Assembly (NCBI RefSeq): GCF_000720325.1
Contig: NZ_JOJM01000100.1
Coordinates: forward strand, 1-16,684
Length of the DNA: 16,684 nucleotides
Reading direction: 5' to 3'
Source: Streptomyces sp. NRRL B-1347
GTDB taxonomy: Bacteria; Actinomycetota; Actinomycetes; Streptomycetales; Streptomycetaceae
Under the pieces are notes generated by a model that saw nothing but the letters and a program-made list of their open reading frames with translations, made no database searches and was not told where the DNA came from. Positions 6,258-16,371 of this stretch are shown one piece after another. The translations under genes and the position numbers were made by a program. How positions within the stretch are numbered: the first letter of the stretch is position 1; each line of letters opens with the position of its first letter.

Positions 6258-7205
6258 TCAGCCGAACGCGATCGAGCTCACCTTGTTGTCGAAGCCGACG
6301 GTGCGCAGGTCCGCCACGTCCCCGGAGACCACCTTGGACTCGCCCTTGCAGTTGGGGCGCGACCACAGCTTCAGGGAGCCGTCGGCCGACAGGGACGAGG
6401 CGACCTTGGGGCGCGCCACGTTCTGGCAGCCCGGGCCTGCCACGCCCTGCGCCGGGTCCTGGAAGTTGGCGTTGTCGAAGAGGATCACGCTGCCCGCCGG
6501 GTCGGCCTGGCCCTGGCCGCCGCCCTGGTCCGCGCCGCCCCCCGCGGGCTGCCCGGCCTTCTGGCCGTTCGGCGTGACGCCGAACCACGTGCCGCCCACG
6601 CCCTGGCCGTTGGTGTCGCCGGGCTTGAGGTCCTTGCTGAAGCGGTAGACGGGCCAGCCGCCGATCGTCACCTGGCGGGTGCCGTCGGCGCGCTTGACGA
6701 CGCCGACGTCCGACGTCTTCACGCCGTCCACGAAGATCTTGCTGCCCGGGTCGACGAGGACGGGGGGCCAGGTGGTCGCGCAGGCGCCGGAGCAGTTCGA
6801 CCTGGACGGCTGGGCGGTGTCCTTGTCGAAGCGGTAGAGGGTGAAGCCGGAGCCGTTGACGACCACCGGGTCGAGGGCGCCCGCGCGGCCCGCCGACAGC
6901 TGGACCCACTTGCGCTGCACGGGCTTGGCCGCGGGCTTGCCGGGCGGGTTGGCCCAGTCGCCGGTCCGCTGCGGCGCGTTGTTCTCGCGGGCGGTGCCGG
7001 AGCGGAGCGAGAGGTCGTAGCCGGAACTGTCGGCGGAGCCGCCGCCGGCCTGGCCGCCGGCGCGGTCGCCGTTGGCGGCGGGGGCGTTGCCCGCGGACTT
7101 CTTGGCGCCGTCGTCGCTGCCGCCGCCACCGCAGGCGGTCAGGGCCAGGGCTCCGACGGTGGCGAAGGAGGCGAGGAACAGGGCGGGCTTGGTCTTCTTG
7201 AACAT
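6258..7205 (-). CDS. Secreted lipoprotein with Yx(F/W/Y)xxD repeats and a C-terminal crystallin-like domain
   Basis: This 315-residue protein has a lipoprotein signal peptide (MFKKTK, hydrophobic core, LTAC) with Cys25 as the lipidation site. A Gly/Ala/Asp-rich linker follows to about residue 75. The central part has two copies of the COG4315-type motif, YRFDKD and YRFSKD, each preceded by a strand (VVVNGSGFTL, QVTIGGWPV), and a cysteine pair in CSGACATTWPP. After a Gly/Gln-rich linker, the last 75 residues (SVILFDNANFQDPAQG, GCQNVARPKVASSLSADG, NCKGESKVVSG, FDNKVSSIAFG) look like a beta-gamma-crystallin or I36-type fold with two further cysteines. This layout recalls the SCO0930-type Streptomyces lipoproteins. 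The ATG at 7205 is chosen over upstream frame extensions because AGGAGA (7216-7211) is 5 bases away and the signal peptide begins there. Function is unknown; it should sit on the outer face of the membrane. It converges on the monooxygenase gene with a 23-base gap. Confidence 0.88.
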   Translation of the reverse strand: MFKKTKPALFLASFATVGALALTACGGGGSDDGAKKSAGNAPAANGDRAGGQAGGGSADSSGYDLSLRSGTARENNAPQRTGDWANPPGKPAAKPVQRKWVQLSAGRAGALDPVVVNGSGFTLYRFDKDTAQPSRSNCSGACATTWPPVLVDPGSKIFVDGVKTSDVGVVKRADGTRQVTIGGWPVYRFSKDLKPGDTNGQGVGGTWFGVTPNGQKAGQPAGGGADQGGGQGQADPAGSVILFDNANFQDPAQGVAGPGCQNVARPKVASSLSADGSLKLWSRPNCKGESKVVSGDVADLRTVGFDNKVSSIAFG

Positions 7206-7361
7206 CGCGGTCTCCTGAACTTCGGTCGGCCGGGGCGCCGCGGCGCCGGGCCGGTCGTGGACGCTGAGCTGTCGAGTGCCTTCGTGGCGTGAGTACGGGC
7301 ACCGCGTCCGGCGGCGTTCAGGGCTCTCCCGCCTCGTGACCAAACCGAGACAATGTCTAAA
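7206..7361 (-). promoter_or_regulatory. Promoter region of the lipoprotein gene
   Basis: These 156 bases separate the YoaK gene from the lipoprotein gene on the same strand. The part next to YoaK is unusually AT-rich and contains the small palindrome AGACA-A-TGTCT (7348-7358) beside TTGATT on the minus strand (7364-7359). This suggests an independent promoter, but no convincing -35/-10 pair was found. Confidence 0.35.
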
Positions 7362-8111
7362 TCAAGGTCCTGTCCGAAACTTGGGCTTGCGCGCGGCCGC
7401 TTCCGGCTTCTCGCGGTACGCGACGGCCGTCACGGCCACGATCGCCGTGCTCACCAGCAGCGGCCAGGCGATGCCGTGCCGCACCACGAGCCACGCGCCG
7501 GGCAGCGCGCCCGCGACCATCGCCACCACCGCGGTGAGGCGGCGCACCGCGCGCGGATCGCTGCCCCCGGCGAGCCGGGACTGCGAGGCGAGCCCCGTCA
7601 GGGTCTGGGTGAGGACGGTCGTGGTCATGTCCGGCACGCCGAGGGTGCGGACCGTGCCGTTGCGCAGGCCCATGGCGAGCGCGAGCAGCGCGATCAGCAG
7701 CTGCGTCCGGTGGGCGCCGCCCGTGAACGCCACGGCCGTCGCGGCGCCTTGGAGCATCGCCTCGCCGCACAGGGCGGTCCGCACCCAGGCCGCGCGCCGC
7801 CGCCCGCGGAACGCCCGCGCGAGGCGCCCCGCGCCGACCGCGCCCGCGAGGAACGCGCCGAGCGACACCAGCGACCCGGCGACCGAGAAGCCCGGCGCCC
7901 CGCCCGCGGCGAAGCCGATCACCAGGACGTTACCGGTCATGTTCGCCGCGAACACGCGGCCCAGGCCGAGGTAGCTGATGGCGTCGACGAACCCGCTGAC
8001 CACCGTCAGCGCGACGAGCGTCAGGGACAGCGGATGCGTGTCACCCACCTGTGCGGCGGGCACCTCGCCGCCGCGGCCCGCCCCTTCCCCCGGTGGCTGA
8101 TGAGTCGTCAT
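7362..8111 (-). CDS. YoaK family (DUF1275) integral membrane protein
   Basis: This 249-residue membrane protein has about six hydrophobic segments. The family signature opens the first: LVALTVVSGFVDAISYLGLGRVFAANMTGNVLVIGFA (residues about 30-66). Other recognisable parts are GAFLAGAVGAGRLARAFRGRRR, then LLIALLALAMGLRNGTVRTLGVPDMTTTVLTQTLTGLA, the typical second conserved block with the N..G and TTTVLT pattern, and a final hydrophobic hairpin before a basic tail. YoaK/DUF1275 proteins are widespread and of unknown function, sometimes compared with transporters. The ATG at 8111 has AGAGG (8123-8119) 7 bases upstream. It is divergent from the acyl-CoA dehydrogenase gene across 193 bases. Confidence 0.9.
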   Translation of the reverse strand: MTTHQPPGEGAGRGGEVPAAQVGDTHPLSLTLVALTVVSGFVDAISYLGLGRVFAANMTGNVLVIGFAAGGAPGFSVAGSLVSLGAFLAGAVGAGRLARAFRGRRRAAWVRTALCGEAMLQGAATAVAFTGGAHRTQLLIALLALAMGLRNGTVRTLGVPDMTTTVLTQTLTGLASQSRLAGGSDPRAVRRLTAVVAMVAGALPGAWLVVRHGIAWPLLVSTAIVAVTAVAYREKPEAAARKPKFRTGP

Positions 8112-8201
8112 GCCTCAGCCTCTCAACGGCGGCGGGCGCCCCGGGGGAGCGCCACGGCGCCGCGGCGGGGCAGAGGTGTCGTCATCACCCTTCCCCCTTA
8201 C

Positions 8202-8215
8202 TGGAACACGTTCTA
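8202..8215. promoter_or_regulatory. KstR-type operator match upstream of acyl-CoA dehydrogenase
   Basis: TGGAACACGTTCTA matches the KstR consensus TnnAACnnGTTnnA at every fixed position; GAAC-AC-GTTC is the palindromic core. KstR is the TetR-family repressor of cholesterol and related lipid catabolism in mycobacteria and rhodococci. The site overlaps a TANNNT box, TACTGT at 8214-8219, a plausible -10. It is about 90 bases upstream of the dehydrogenase start. No kstR gene is in the window. Confidence 0.6.
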
Positions 8216-8304
8216 CTGTGGCCGCCGTCAAGCCGGGCCGCCGCCGCGCGGTGGCGCTGGGGACGGCGTCAGGCCGACACCGCAACGGACCGCCAGGAGG
8301 GGCC

Positions 8305-9495
8305 GTGCACCTCGCATACACGCCCGAGCAGCAGCGGCTGCGCGCCGAACTGCGCACGTACTTCGCCGAGCTCGTGCCCGACCACGCGACCGCCCGGTTC
8401 GGCGACCGCGCCGCGCAGAAGCGGTTCTACCGCGAGACGATCCGCCGTCTCGGCGCCGACCGCTGGCTCGGCGTGGGCTGGCCCGAGGAGTACGGCGGGC
8501 GCGGACTCACGCCGATGGAGCAGTTCATCTTCTTCGACGAGGCCGCCCAGGCGGGCGTCCCGCTGCCGCTGATGGCGCTCAACACCGTCGGCCCGACCCT
8601 CATGCGCTACGGCACCGACGAGCAGAAGGCGTACTTCCTGCCGAAGATCCTCTCCGGTGAGATCGACTTCGCCATCGGCTACAGCGAGCCCGACGCGGGC
8701 ACCGACCTCGCCTCCCTCAGGACCCGGGCGGTGCGCGAGGGCGACGAGGCCACCGGCCACTACACGGTCGACGGGCAGAAGATCTGGACGACCAACGGCG
8801 ACACCGCCGACTGGGTGTGGCTCGCCGTGCGCACCGATCCGGACGCGCCGCCGCACCACGGCATCTCCATGCTCCTCGTCCCGACGACCGACCCCGGCTA
8901 CTCCTGCACCGTCATCAGCACCCTCGCCGGGCACGACACCACGGCCAGCTACTACGAGAACGTCCGCGTGCCCGCGCGCCACCGCGTCGGCGAGGAGAAC
9001 AAGGGCTGGCGGCTCATCACCAACCAGCTCAACCACGAGCGCGTCACGCTCGCCGCGCACGGCACCATGGCGATCCGGGCCCTGCACGACGTGCGCCACT
9101 GGGCCGCGTCCACCAAGCTCGCCGACGGCCGCCGCGTCATCGACCTGCCCTGGGTGCGCCGCCGTCTGGCGCAGACCCACGTCAAGCTGGACGCGATGAA
9201 GCTCCTCAACTGGCAGATGGTGCACGCCGTCCAGGACGGCACGCTCACCCCGCAGGACGCCTCCGCCGTCAAGGTCTACGGCTCGGAGGCGCGCCGCGCC
9301 GCGTACGCCTGGCTGATGGAGGTCGTGGCCGCCGCGGGCGCCCTGAAGGAGGGCTCGGCGGGCGCGGTCCTGAACGGCGAACTGGAGCGCGGCTACCGCT
9401 CCGCGGTCATCTTCACCTTCGGCGGCGGCAACAACGAGATCCAGCGCGAGATCATCTCCTGGATCGGCCTGGGCATGCCCCGGGTGCGCCGCTGA
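8305..9495 (+). CDS. Acyl-CoA dehydrogenase (FadE-like)
   Basis: This 396-residue flavoenzyme makes the alpha-beta double bond in acyl-CoA during beta-oxidation, passing electrons to ETF. It has the N-terminal helical domain (YTPEQQRLRAELRTYF), the middle beta domain with AIGYSEPDAGTDLASLRTRA (residues about 123-142) and DGQKIWTTNGDTADWVWLAVRT, and the C-terminal helices ending FGGGNNEIQREIISWIGLGMPR. The usual medium-chain catalytic Glu position (YEGT) is Gly here, but E245 in LNHERVTLAA aligns with the helix-G Glu used by isovaleryl-CoA and some actinobacterial sterol side-chain dehydrogenases. GTG 8305 is chosen because AGGAGGGG (8294-8301) precedes it. A KstR-type operator lies upstream. 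No partner thiolase, hydratase or second subunit is adjacent, so it may act on its own or with distant genes. The 3' end is 18 bases from the convergent AraC gene. Confidence 0.93.
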   Translation: MHLAYTPEQQRLRAELRTYFAELVPDHATARFGDRAAQKRFYRETIRRLGADRWLGVGWPEEYGGRGLTPMEQFIFFDEAAQAGVPLPLMALNTVGPTLMRYGTDEQKAYFLPKILSGEIDFAIGYSEPDAGTDLASLRTRAVREGDEATGHYTVDGQKIWTTNGDTADWVWLAVRTDPDAPPHHGISMLLVPTTDPGYSCTVISTLAGHDTTASYYENVRVPARHRVGEENKGWRLITNQLNHERVTLAAHGTMAIRALHDVRHWAASTKLADGRRVIDLPWVRRRLAQTHVKLDAMKLLNWQMVHAVQDGTLTPQDASAVKVYGSEARRAAYAWLMEVVAAAGALKEGSAGAVLNGELERGYRSAVIFTFGGGNNEIQREIISWIGLGMPRVRR

Positions 9496-9513
9496 CCGGA
9501 CCGCCCGGAGGAC

Positions 9514-10428
9514 TCAGGCCTGTTCCCCGCGGAACCCCGCAGGCGTCACCCCGGTGTGCTGCTGGAAGTACTTCGAGAAGTTCGCCGAGTCCGCGAAGCC
9601 GACGGCCGCGCCGATGCGGCCCACCGGCAGCTCGGTGTGGGCGAGCAGGCGCTTCGCCTCCAGGATCACGCGCCGGTCGATGAAGCCCTTCGGGGTCTGG
9701 CCGGTGGCGGCGCGCACGGCGCGCACGAGCGTGCGGCGCGAGTAGCCGAGCTCGTCGGCGTAGGCGCTGACGCTGTGGTTGGTGGTGAAGCCCTGCTCGA
9801 CCGCCGTGCGGAACCGCGTGAACGTCGTGTCCGGCTGCGGCCTGCACTCGTCCGCCGCGGCCTGCGCGGACACGTGTGCCACCCGCAGCATGAAGGCCGT
9901 GAGGGAGTGCCGCAGGACCGAGGTGTGCAGGCTCAGCGGCAGCGTCGCCGTGTCCAGGTACTCGCGCTGCAACTGCTCCAGAGAGGCGTCGAGCGCGGCG
10001 CGCTGGGCCTCGTCGGGGCGGAGCAGCGGCGGGCGGTCGTAGCGGTACAGGCCGGTCGCCTCCACGGTCGCCCGCGGCAGGAAGCCGGGCTGCATGGTGA
10101 GCGCCGTGCCGACGTACCGGTCGGTCGCCGAGAAGCTGTGTACCTGCCCCGGCCGGATCCACAGGACGTCGCCCGCCCCGGCCTCGTACTCCGTGAAGTC
10201 GATCGTGTGGCGGACCGGGCCCGCGCGGAAGAAGAGCAGGACGTGGAAGTCGATGCGGTGCACGCGCCGCGACAGACCCACGCCACCCGCCCAGGGGCCC
10301 TCCGTGCCCATCGGACCGACCTGGATGCCGACCCCGGACACGCTCGCGCTCGGGTCGAAGGGGTAGGTACGGATGTGCTCCGCGGCTCCCAGATGTGCGC
10401 TCGTCCGTGCGCCGTCCCGCTCCGTCAT
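9514..10428 (-). CDS. AraC-family transcriptional regulator
   Basis: This 304-residue regulator has an N-terminal cupin ligand domain (about 20-160; HRIDFHVLLFFRAGPVRHTIDF, GDVLWIRPGQVHSFS) and a C-terminal DNA-binding region of two helix-turn-helix units. The first HTH is VSAYADELGYSRRTLVRAVRAATGQTPKGFID, and the second is PVGRIGAAVGFADSANFSKYFQQHTGVTPAGFR, which fits the AraC signature. The ATG at 10428 is preferred over a TTG 18 bases upstream because AAGGA lies 6 bases before it. It is divergent from the pentose phosphate operon across about 205 bases and convergent with the acyl-CoA dehydrogenase gene. It may control the pentose phosphate operon or itself; the ligand is unknown. The perfect palindrome AAGGGCCCTT (10446-10455) just upstream could be part of its control region. 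Confidence 0.92.
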   Translation of the reverse strand: MTERDGARTSAHLGAAEHIRTYPFDPSASVSGVGIQVGPMGTEGPWAGGVGLSRRVHRIDFHVLLFFRAGPVRHTIDFTEYEAGAGDVLWIRPGQVHSFSATDRYVGTALTMQPGFLPRATVEATGLYRYDRPPLLRPDEAQRAALDASLEQLQREYLDTATLPLSLHTSVLRHSLTAFMLRVAHVSAQAAADECRPQPDTTFTRFRTAVEQGFTTNHSVSAYADELGYSRRTLVRAVRAATGQTPKGFIDRRVILEAKRLLAHTELPVGRIGAAVGFADSANFSKYFQQHTGVTPAGFRGEQA

Positions 10429-10555
10429 CCACTGTCCTTGGCTCAAAGGGCCCTTCCGGAGACCCTGACCGCTGTGCGTGTCCCATTTTCACCGAACGCT
10501 GGCACGGGGGCACCTACCTCGCCAAAAGTATGACCTTTACCTTCGTAGGTGGTTC

Positions 10556-10572
10556 GACCAGGGGCTTTGGTC
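10556..10572 (+). other. Leader hairpin 1 upstream of tkt
   Basis: GACCA (10556-10560) pairs with TGGTC (10568-10572) around a 7-base loop. It is a modest 5-bp stem and is notable mainly because it sits next to the stronger stem at 10583-10598. Confidence 0.35.
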
Positions 10573-10582
10573 CTCGGCGGAC

Positions 10583-10598
10583 CGTGCCTTCGGGCACG
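10583..10598 (+). other. UUCG-tetraloop hairpin in the tkt leader
   Basis: CGTGCC-TTCG-GGCACG is a perfect 6-bp stem closed by an extra-stable UUCG loop, ending 35 bases before the tkt start. No T-tract follows. It could stabilise the mRNA, attenuate transcription or be a terminator for a short leader transcript. Confidence 0.55.
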
Positions 10599-10633
10599 AC
10601 AGATGCACTACGGATGCGAAGGAATTCATTCAG

Positions 10634-12718
<2,085 letters not shown>

Positions 12719-12755
12719 TCATTACGCAGCACGTACGCGAAAGAAGATGAAGAAC

Positions 12756-13901
12756 ATGAGCAACGCCGTTCCCACCTCGCCGGCTCTGCAGGCCCTGTCC
12801 GACGCAGGCGTCTCCATCTGGCTGGACGACCTGTCCCGCAAGCGCATCGAGTCCGGCGACCTCGCCGAGGCCGTCGCGCACGGCCACGTCGTGGGCGTCA
12901 CCACCAACCCCTCGATCTTCCAGGCCGCCATCGGCTCCGGCGAGGGCTACGAGGACCAGCTCGCGGACCTGGCCGTCCGCGGCGTCACCGTCGACGAGGC
13001 CGTCCGCATGATGACCACGGCCGACGTCCGCGCCGCCGCCGACGTCCTGCGCCCCGTGTACGACGCGACGGGCGGCCGCGACGGCCGCGTGTCGATCGAG
13101 GTCGACCCGCGCCTGGCCCACGAGACCGAGGCCACCGTCGCCGAGGCCAAGCAGCTGGCCTGGCTCGTCGACCGGCCGAACGTCATGATCAAGATTCCGG
13201 CGACCCTGGCGGGCCTCCCGGCGATCACCGAGGTCATCGGCCTCGGCATCAGCGTCAACGTGACGCTGATCTTCTCGCTCGAGCGCTACCGCGAGGTCAT
13301 GGCCGCGTACCTCAAGGGACTGGAACTCGCCCACGAGCGCGGCCACGACCTCGCCGCCATCCACTCCGTCGCCTCCTTCTTCGTCTCCCGCGTCGACTCC
13401 GAGATCGACAAGCGCCTCGAGAAGGTCGGCACGGACGCCGCGAAGGAGCTGAAGGGCCGGGCCGCGCTCGCCAACGCCCGCCTCGCGTACGAGGCGTACG
13501 AGGAGGTCTTCGGCTCCGCGCGCGCAGGCGCCCTGGCGGCCGCGGGCGCCCACAAGCAGCGCCCGCTGTGGGCCTCGACCGGCGTCAAGGACCCGGCGTA
13601 CAAGGACACCCTGTACGTCGACGAGCTGGTCGCGCCGGGCACCGTCAACACCATGCCGGAGGCGACGCTGAAGGCCGCCGCCGACCACGGCGAGATCACC
13701 GGCGACACGGTGACCGGCCGCTACGAGCAGGCCCGCGCGGACCTGAAGGCCGTCGACGCCCTCGGCATCTCCTACGACGAGGTCGTGCAGCAGCTGGAGG
13801 ACGAGGGCGTGGCCAAGTTCGCGGTCGCCTGGAACGACCTCCTCGGCACCGTCGCCACCCGCCTGCAGGGCCTTCAGGGCGAGGGAGTGGACACCAAGTG
13901 A
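12756..13901 (+). CDS. tal: Transaldolase
   Basis: This enzyme transfers a dihydroxyacetone unit between sugar phosphates through a Schiff base. Its 381 residues suit the long actinobacterial form. Recognisable parts are [31 protein letters not shown] (46-59), [21 protein letters not shown] with the Schiff-base Lys146, [15 protein letters not shown] and [18 protein letters not shown]. Two in-frame ATGs exist, 12747 and 12756. I chose the second because MSNA fits family starts and GAAG is 9 bases upstream; the first is not excluded. Its TGA overlaps the GTG of zwf, indicating translational coupling. It lies 37 bases after tkt. Confidence 0.96.
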   Translation: MSNAVPTSPALQALSDAGVSIWLDDLSRKRIESGDLAEAVAHGHVVGVTTNPSIFQAAIGSGEGYEDQLADLAVRGVTVDEAVRMMTTADVRAAADVLRPVYDATGGRDGRVSIEVDPRLAHETEATVAEAKQLAWLVDRPNVMIKIPATLAGLPAITEVIGLGISVNVTLIFSLERYREVMAAYLKGLELAHERGHDLAAIHSVASFFVSRVDSEIDKRLEKVGTDAAKELKGRAALANARLAYEAYEEVFGSARAGALAAAGAHKQRPLWASTGVKDPAYKDTLYVDELVAPGTVNTMPEATLKAAADHGEITGDTVTGRYEQARADLKAVDALGISYDEVVQQLEDEGVAKFAVAWNDLLGTVATRLQGLQGEGVDTK

Positions 13902-15433
13902 CCCCCAGCAGTACGTGGCGCAACCCGCTGCGGGACGCCCGCGACCGCCGCCTGCCGCGCATCGCGGGCCCCTCCGGGCTCGTCATCTTCGGCGTCACCG
14001 GCGACCTGTCCCGCAAGAAGCTGATGCCGGCCGTCTACGACCTCGCCAACCGCGGTCTGCTCCCGCCGGGCTTCTCGCTCCTCGGCTTCGCCCGGCGCGA
14101 GTGGGAGGACCAGGACTTCGCCCAGGTCGTCCACGACTCGGTGCGCGAGCACGCGCGGACGCCGTTCCGCGAGGAGGTCTGGCAGCAGCTCGCCGACGGC
14201 ATGCGCTTCATCCCCGGCGACTTCGACGACGACACCGCCTTCAAGCAGCTGCGCGACGCCGTCGACGAGCTGGACGAGAAGCGCGGCACCAGCGGCAACT
14301 ACGCCTTCTACCTCTCCGTACCGCCGAAGTTCTTCCCGAAGGTCGTCCAGCAGCTCAAGAAGCACGGCCTCGCCGACGCGCCCGAGGGCTCGTGGCGGCG
14401 CGCCGTCATCGAGAAGCCCTTCGGCCACGACCTCGCCTCCGCCAAGGAGCTCAACGCGATCGTCCACGACGTGTTCGCGCCCGAGCAGGTCTTCCGCATC
14501 GACCACTACCTCGGCAAGGAGACCGTCCAGAACATCCTGGCGCTCCGCTTCGCCAACCAGATGTACGAGCCCATCTGGAACCGGAGTTACGTCGACCATG
14601 TGCAGATCACCATGGCCGAGGACATCGGCATCGGCGGCCGCGCGGGCTACTACGACGGCATCGGCGCCGCCCGCGACGTCATCCAGAACCACCTGCTCCA
14701 GCTCATGGCCCTGACCGCCATGGAGGAGCCGGCCGCGTTCGACGCCGGGTCGCTCGTCATGGAGAAGCTCAAGGTCCTGAAGTCCGTACGCGTCCCGGCC
14801 GACTTGGACGCGCACACGGTCCGCGCCCAGTACGCCGCGGGCTGGCAGGGCGGCGAGCAGGTCAAGGGCTACCTCCAGGAAGACGGGATCGCCCCCGTCT
14901 CGAAGACCGACACCTACGCGGCCGTCAAGCTGGAGATCGACAATCGCCGCTGGGCGGGCGTGCCGTTCTACCTGCGCACCGGCAAGCGCCTGGGCCGCCG
15001 CGTCACCGAGATCGCGGTCGTCTTCCAGCGCGCCCCGCACTCCCCGTTCGACGGAGCCGCCACCGAGGAACTCGGCCAGAACGCGGTCGTCATCCGGGTC
15101 CAGCCGGACGAAGGCATGACCGTACGCTTCGGATCCAAGGTCCCGGGTACCTCGATGGAGATCCGCGACGTGTCGATGGACTTCGCGTACGGCGAGTCGT
15201 TCACGGAATCCAGCCCCGAGGCCTACGAACGGCTGATCCTGGACGTCCTCCTCGGCGACGCCAACCTCTTCCCGCGCACGGAGGAGGTCGAGGAGTCCTG
15301 GCGCATCCTCGATCCCATCGAGGAGCACTGGGACACCCACGGCACGCCCGCGCGCTACCCGGCCGGTACGTGGGGCCCGGCCGAGGCGGACGAAATGCTC
15401 GCACGAGACGGACGGAGCTGGCGCAGGCCATGA
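13898..15433 (+). CDS. zwf: Glucose-6-phosphate dehydrogenase
   Basis: This enzyme oxidises glucose-6-phosphate to 6-phosphogluconolactone with NADP+ or NAD+, the entry of the oxidative pentose phosphate pathway. Its length of 511 residues is typical. Seen in order: the cofactor motif [12 protein letters not shown] (31-42), [16 protein letters not shown] (171-186), the active-site signature RIDHYLGKE (200-208, catalytic-site His203), [16 protein letters not shown], and [12 protein letters not shown]. The GTG start at 13898 overlaps the tal stop as GTGA, with GAGGGAG about 10 bases upstream inside tal. The stop overlaps the opcA ATG. The adjacent opcA suggests an OpcA-dependent enzyme, possibly redox-regulated as in cyanobacteria; that regulation is inferred only. 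Confidence 0.97.
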   Translation: MTPSSTWRNPLRDARDRRLPRIAGPSGLVIFGVTGDLSRKKLMPAVYDLANRGLLPPGFSLLGFARREWEDQDFAQVVHDSVREHARTPFREEVWQQLADGMRFIPGDFDDDTAFKQLRDAVDELDEKRGTSGNYAFYLSVPPKFFPKVVQQLKKHGLADAPEGSWRRAVIEKPFGHDLASAKELNAIVHDVFAPEQVFRIDHYLGKETVQNILALRFANQMYEPIWNRSYVDHVQITMAEDIGIGGRAGYYDGIGAARDVIQNHLLQLMALTAMEEPAAFDAGSLVMEKLKVLKSVRVPADLDAHTVRAQYAAGWQGGEQVKGYLQEDGIAPVSKTDTYAAVKLEIDNRRWAGVPFYLRTGKRLGRRVTEIAVVFQRAPHSPFDGAATEELGQNAVVIRVQPDEGMTVRFGSKVPGTSMEIRDVSMDFAYGESFTESSPEAYERLILDVLLGDANLFPRTEEVEESWRILDPIEEHWDTHGTPARYPAGTWGPAEADEMLARDGRSWRRP

Positions 15434-16371
15434 AGATCGATCTGACCGACACCACGGCAAGCAAGGTGAACAAGGCGCTCGTCGAAGGGCGCCGCGCCAT
15501 CGGGACCCCCGCCGTGGGCATGGTCCTCACGATGGTCATCGTCACCGACGAGGAGAACGCCTACGACGCCACCAGGGCGGCCCAGGAGGCGGCCCGCGAG
15601 CACCCCTCGCGCACCCTCGTGGTCATCAGGCGCACCGCGCGCTCCCCGCGCGACCGGCAGGGCAACCGCCTCGACGCGGAGGTCCGGGTCGGCGCCGACG
15701 CGGGCACCGGCGAGACCGTGCTCCTGCGCCTGTACGGCGAGGTCGGCAAGCACGCCGACTCCGTCGTCCTGCCGCTGCTGCTCCCCGACGCCCCGGTCGT
15801 CGTGTGGTGGCCCGTCGACGCCCCGGACGAGCCCGCCAAGGACCCGCTCGGCGCCCTCGCGGCCCGCCGCATCACCGACGCGTACGCCGTCGAGGACCCG
15901 CTCGCCGCGCTCGCGGACCGCGCCAGGTCCTACGCCCCCGGCGACACCGACCTGGCCTGGACCCGGCTCACGCCGTGGCGCTCGATGCTGGCCGCGGCCC
16001 TCGACCAGGCCCGCGTCGACATCACCTCGGCCGCAGTCGAGTCCGAGGCCGAGAACCCCAGCGCCGAGCTGCTCGCGCGCTGGCTCGGCGCCCGGCTCGG
16101 CGTCCCGGTCGAGCGCGTCACCACCGCGGGCCCCGTCGTCACCGCGGTCCGCCTCGGCACGGCGAACGGAGAGATCCGCATCGACCGCCCCGAAGGCCCC
16201 CTCGCCACCCTGTCCCTGCCCGGCCAGCCCGAGCGCACCCTCGCCCTGAAGGTCCGCTCGACCGCCGAGCTCATCGCCGAAGAGCTCCGCCGCCTCGACG
16301 CCGACGAGATGTACGCCGTCGCGCTGCACGGAGACGCCTCCGGCTCCAAGGAGTCCGTTCAACATGCCTGA
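15430..16371 (+). CDS. opcA: Glucose-6-phosphate dehydrogenase assembly protein OpcA
   Basis: OpcA is needed for assembly or activation of glucose-6-phosphate dehydrogenase in cyanobacteria and actinobacteria. This 313-residue protein shows the family core: the N-terminal VNKALVEGRR, TMVIVTDEENAYDATRAAQEAAREHPSRTLVVI, then VLPLLLPDAPVVVWWPVDAP, RRITDAYAVEDPLAAL, DLAWTRLTPWRSMLAAALD, and a C-terminal strand-rich half ending TAELIAEELRRLDADEMYAVAL. ATG 15430 overlaps the zwf TGA as ATGA, so translation is coupled and the two partners should be made in step. It has no catalytic motif and is cytoplasmic. Confidence 0.96.
   Translation: MKIDLTDTTASKVNKALVEGRRAIGTPAVGMVLTMVIVTDEENAYDATRAAQEAAREHPSRTLVVIRRTARSPRDRQGNRLDAEVRVGADAGTGETVLLRLYGEVGKHADSVVLPLLLPDAPVVVWWPVDAPDEPAKDPLGALAARRITDAYAVEDPLAALADRARSYAPGDTDLAWTRLTPWRSMLAAALDQARVDITSAAVESEAENPSAELLARWLGARLGVPVERVTTAGPVVTAVRLGTANGEIRIDRPEGPLATLSLPGQPERTLALKVRSTAELIAEELRRLDADEMYAVALHGDASGSKESVQHA

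Larger units (their letters stand above)
10429..10633. promoter_or_regulatory. Divergent araC/tkt control region
   Basis: These 205 bases hold the promoters of both genes. Features seen: AAGGGCCCTT at 10446-10455; an AT-richer stretch around 10522-10540; a 7-bp inverted repeat CACCTAC (10511-10517) / GTAGGTG (10545-10551); then two hairpins toward tkt (listed separately). I found no convincing consensus -35/-10 pair. No gene is supported here. Confidence 0.5.

Noticed and set aside
4657..7302. 881-codon open frame on the minus strand
   Set aside because: It is antisense to the monooxygenase and out of frame with the lipoprotein, with repetitive Arg/Gly/Pro-rich sequence; the genes in the other frames have clear motifs and ribosome sites.
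7206..7343. N-terminal extension of the lipoprotein to 7343
   Set aside because: The extension would place the lipoprotein signal peptide internally. The ATG at 7205 has AGGAGA 5 bases upstream and starts the signal sequence directly.
8110..8304. Upstream extension of the acyl-CoA dehydrogenase frame
   Set aside because: It would run through the KstR-type site and a strong AGGAGGGG ribosome site; the family N-terminus begins at GTG 8305.
10429..10446. TTG start for the AraC gene adding six residues
   Set aside because: The ATG at 10428 has a well-placed AAGGA; the TTG lacks one.
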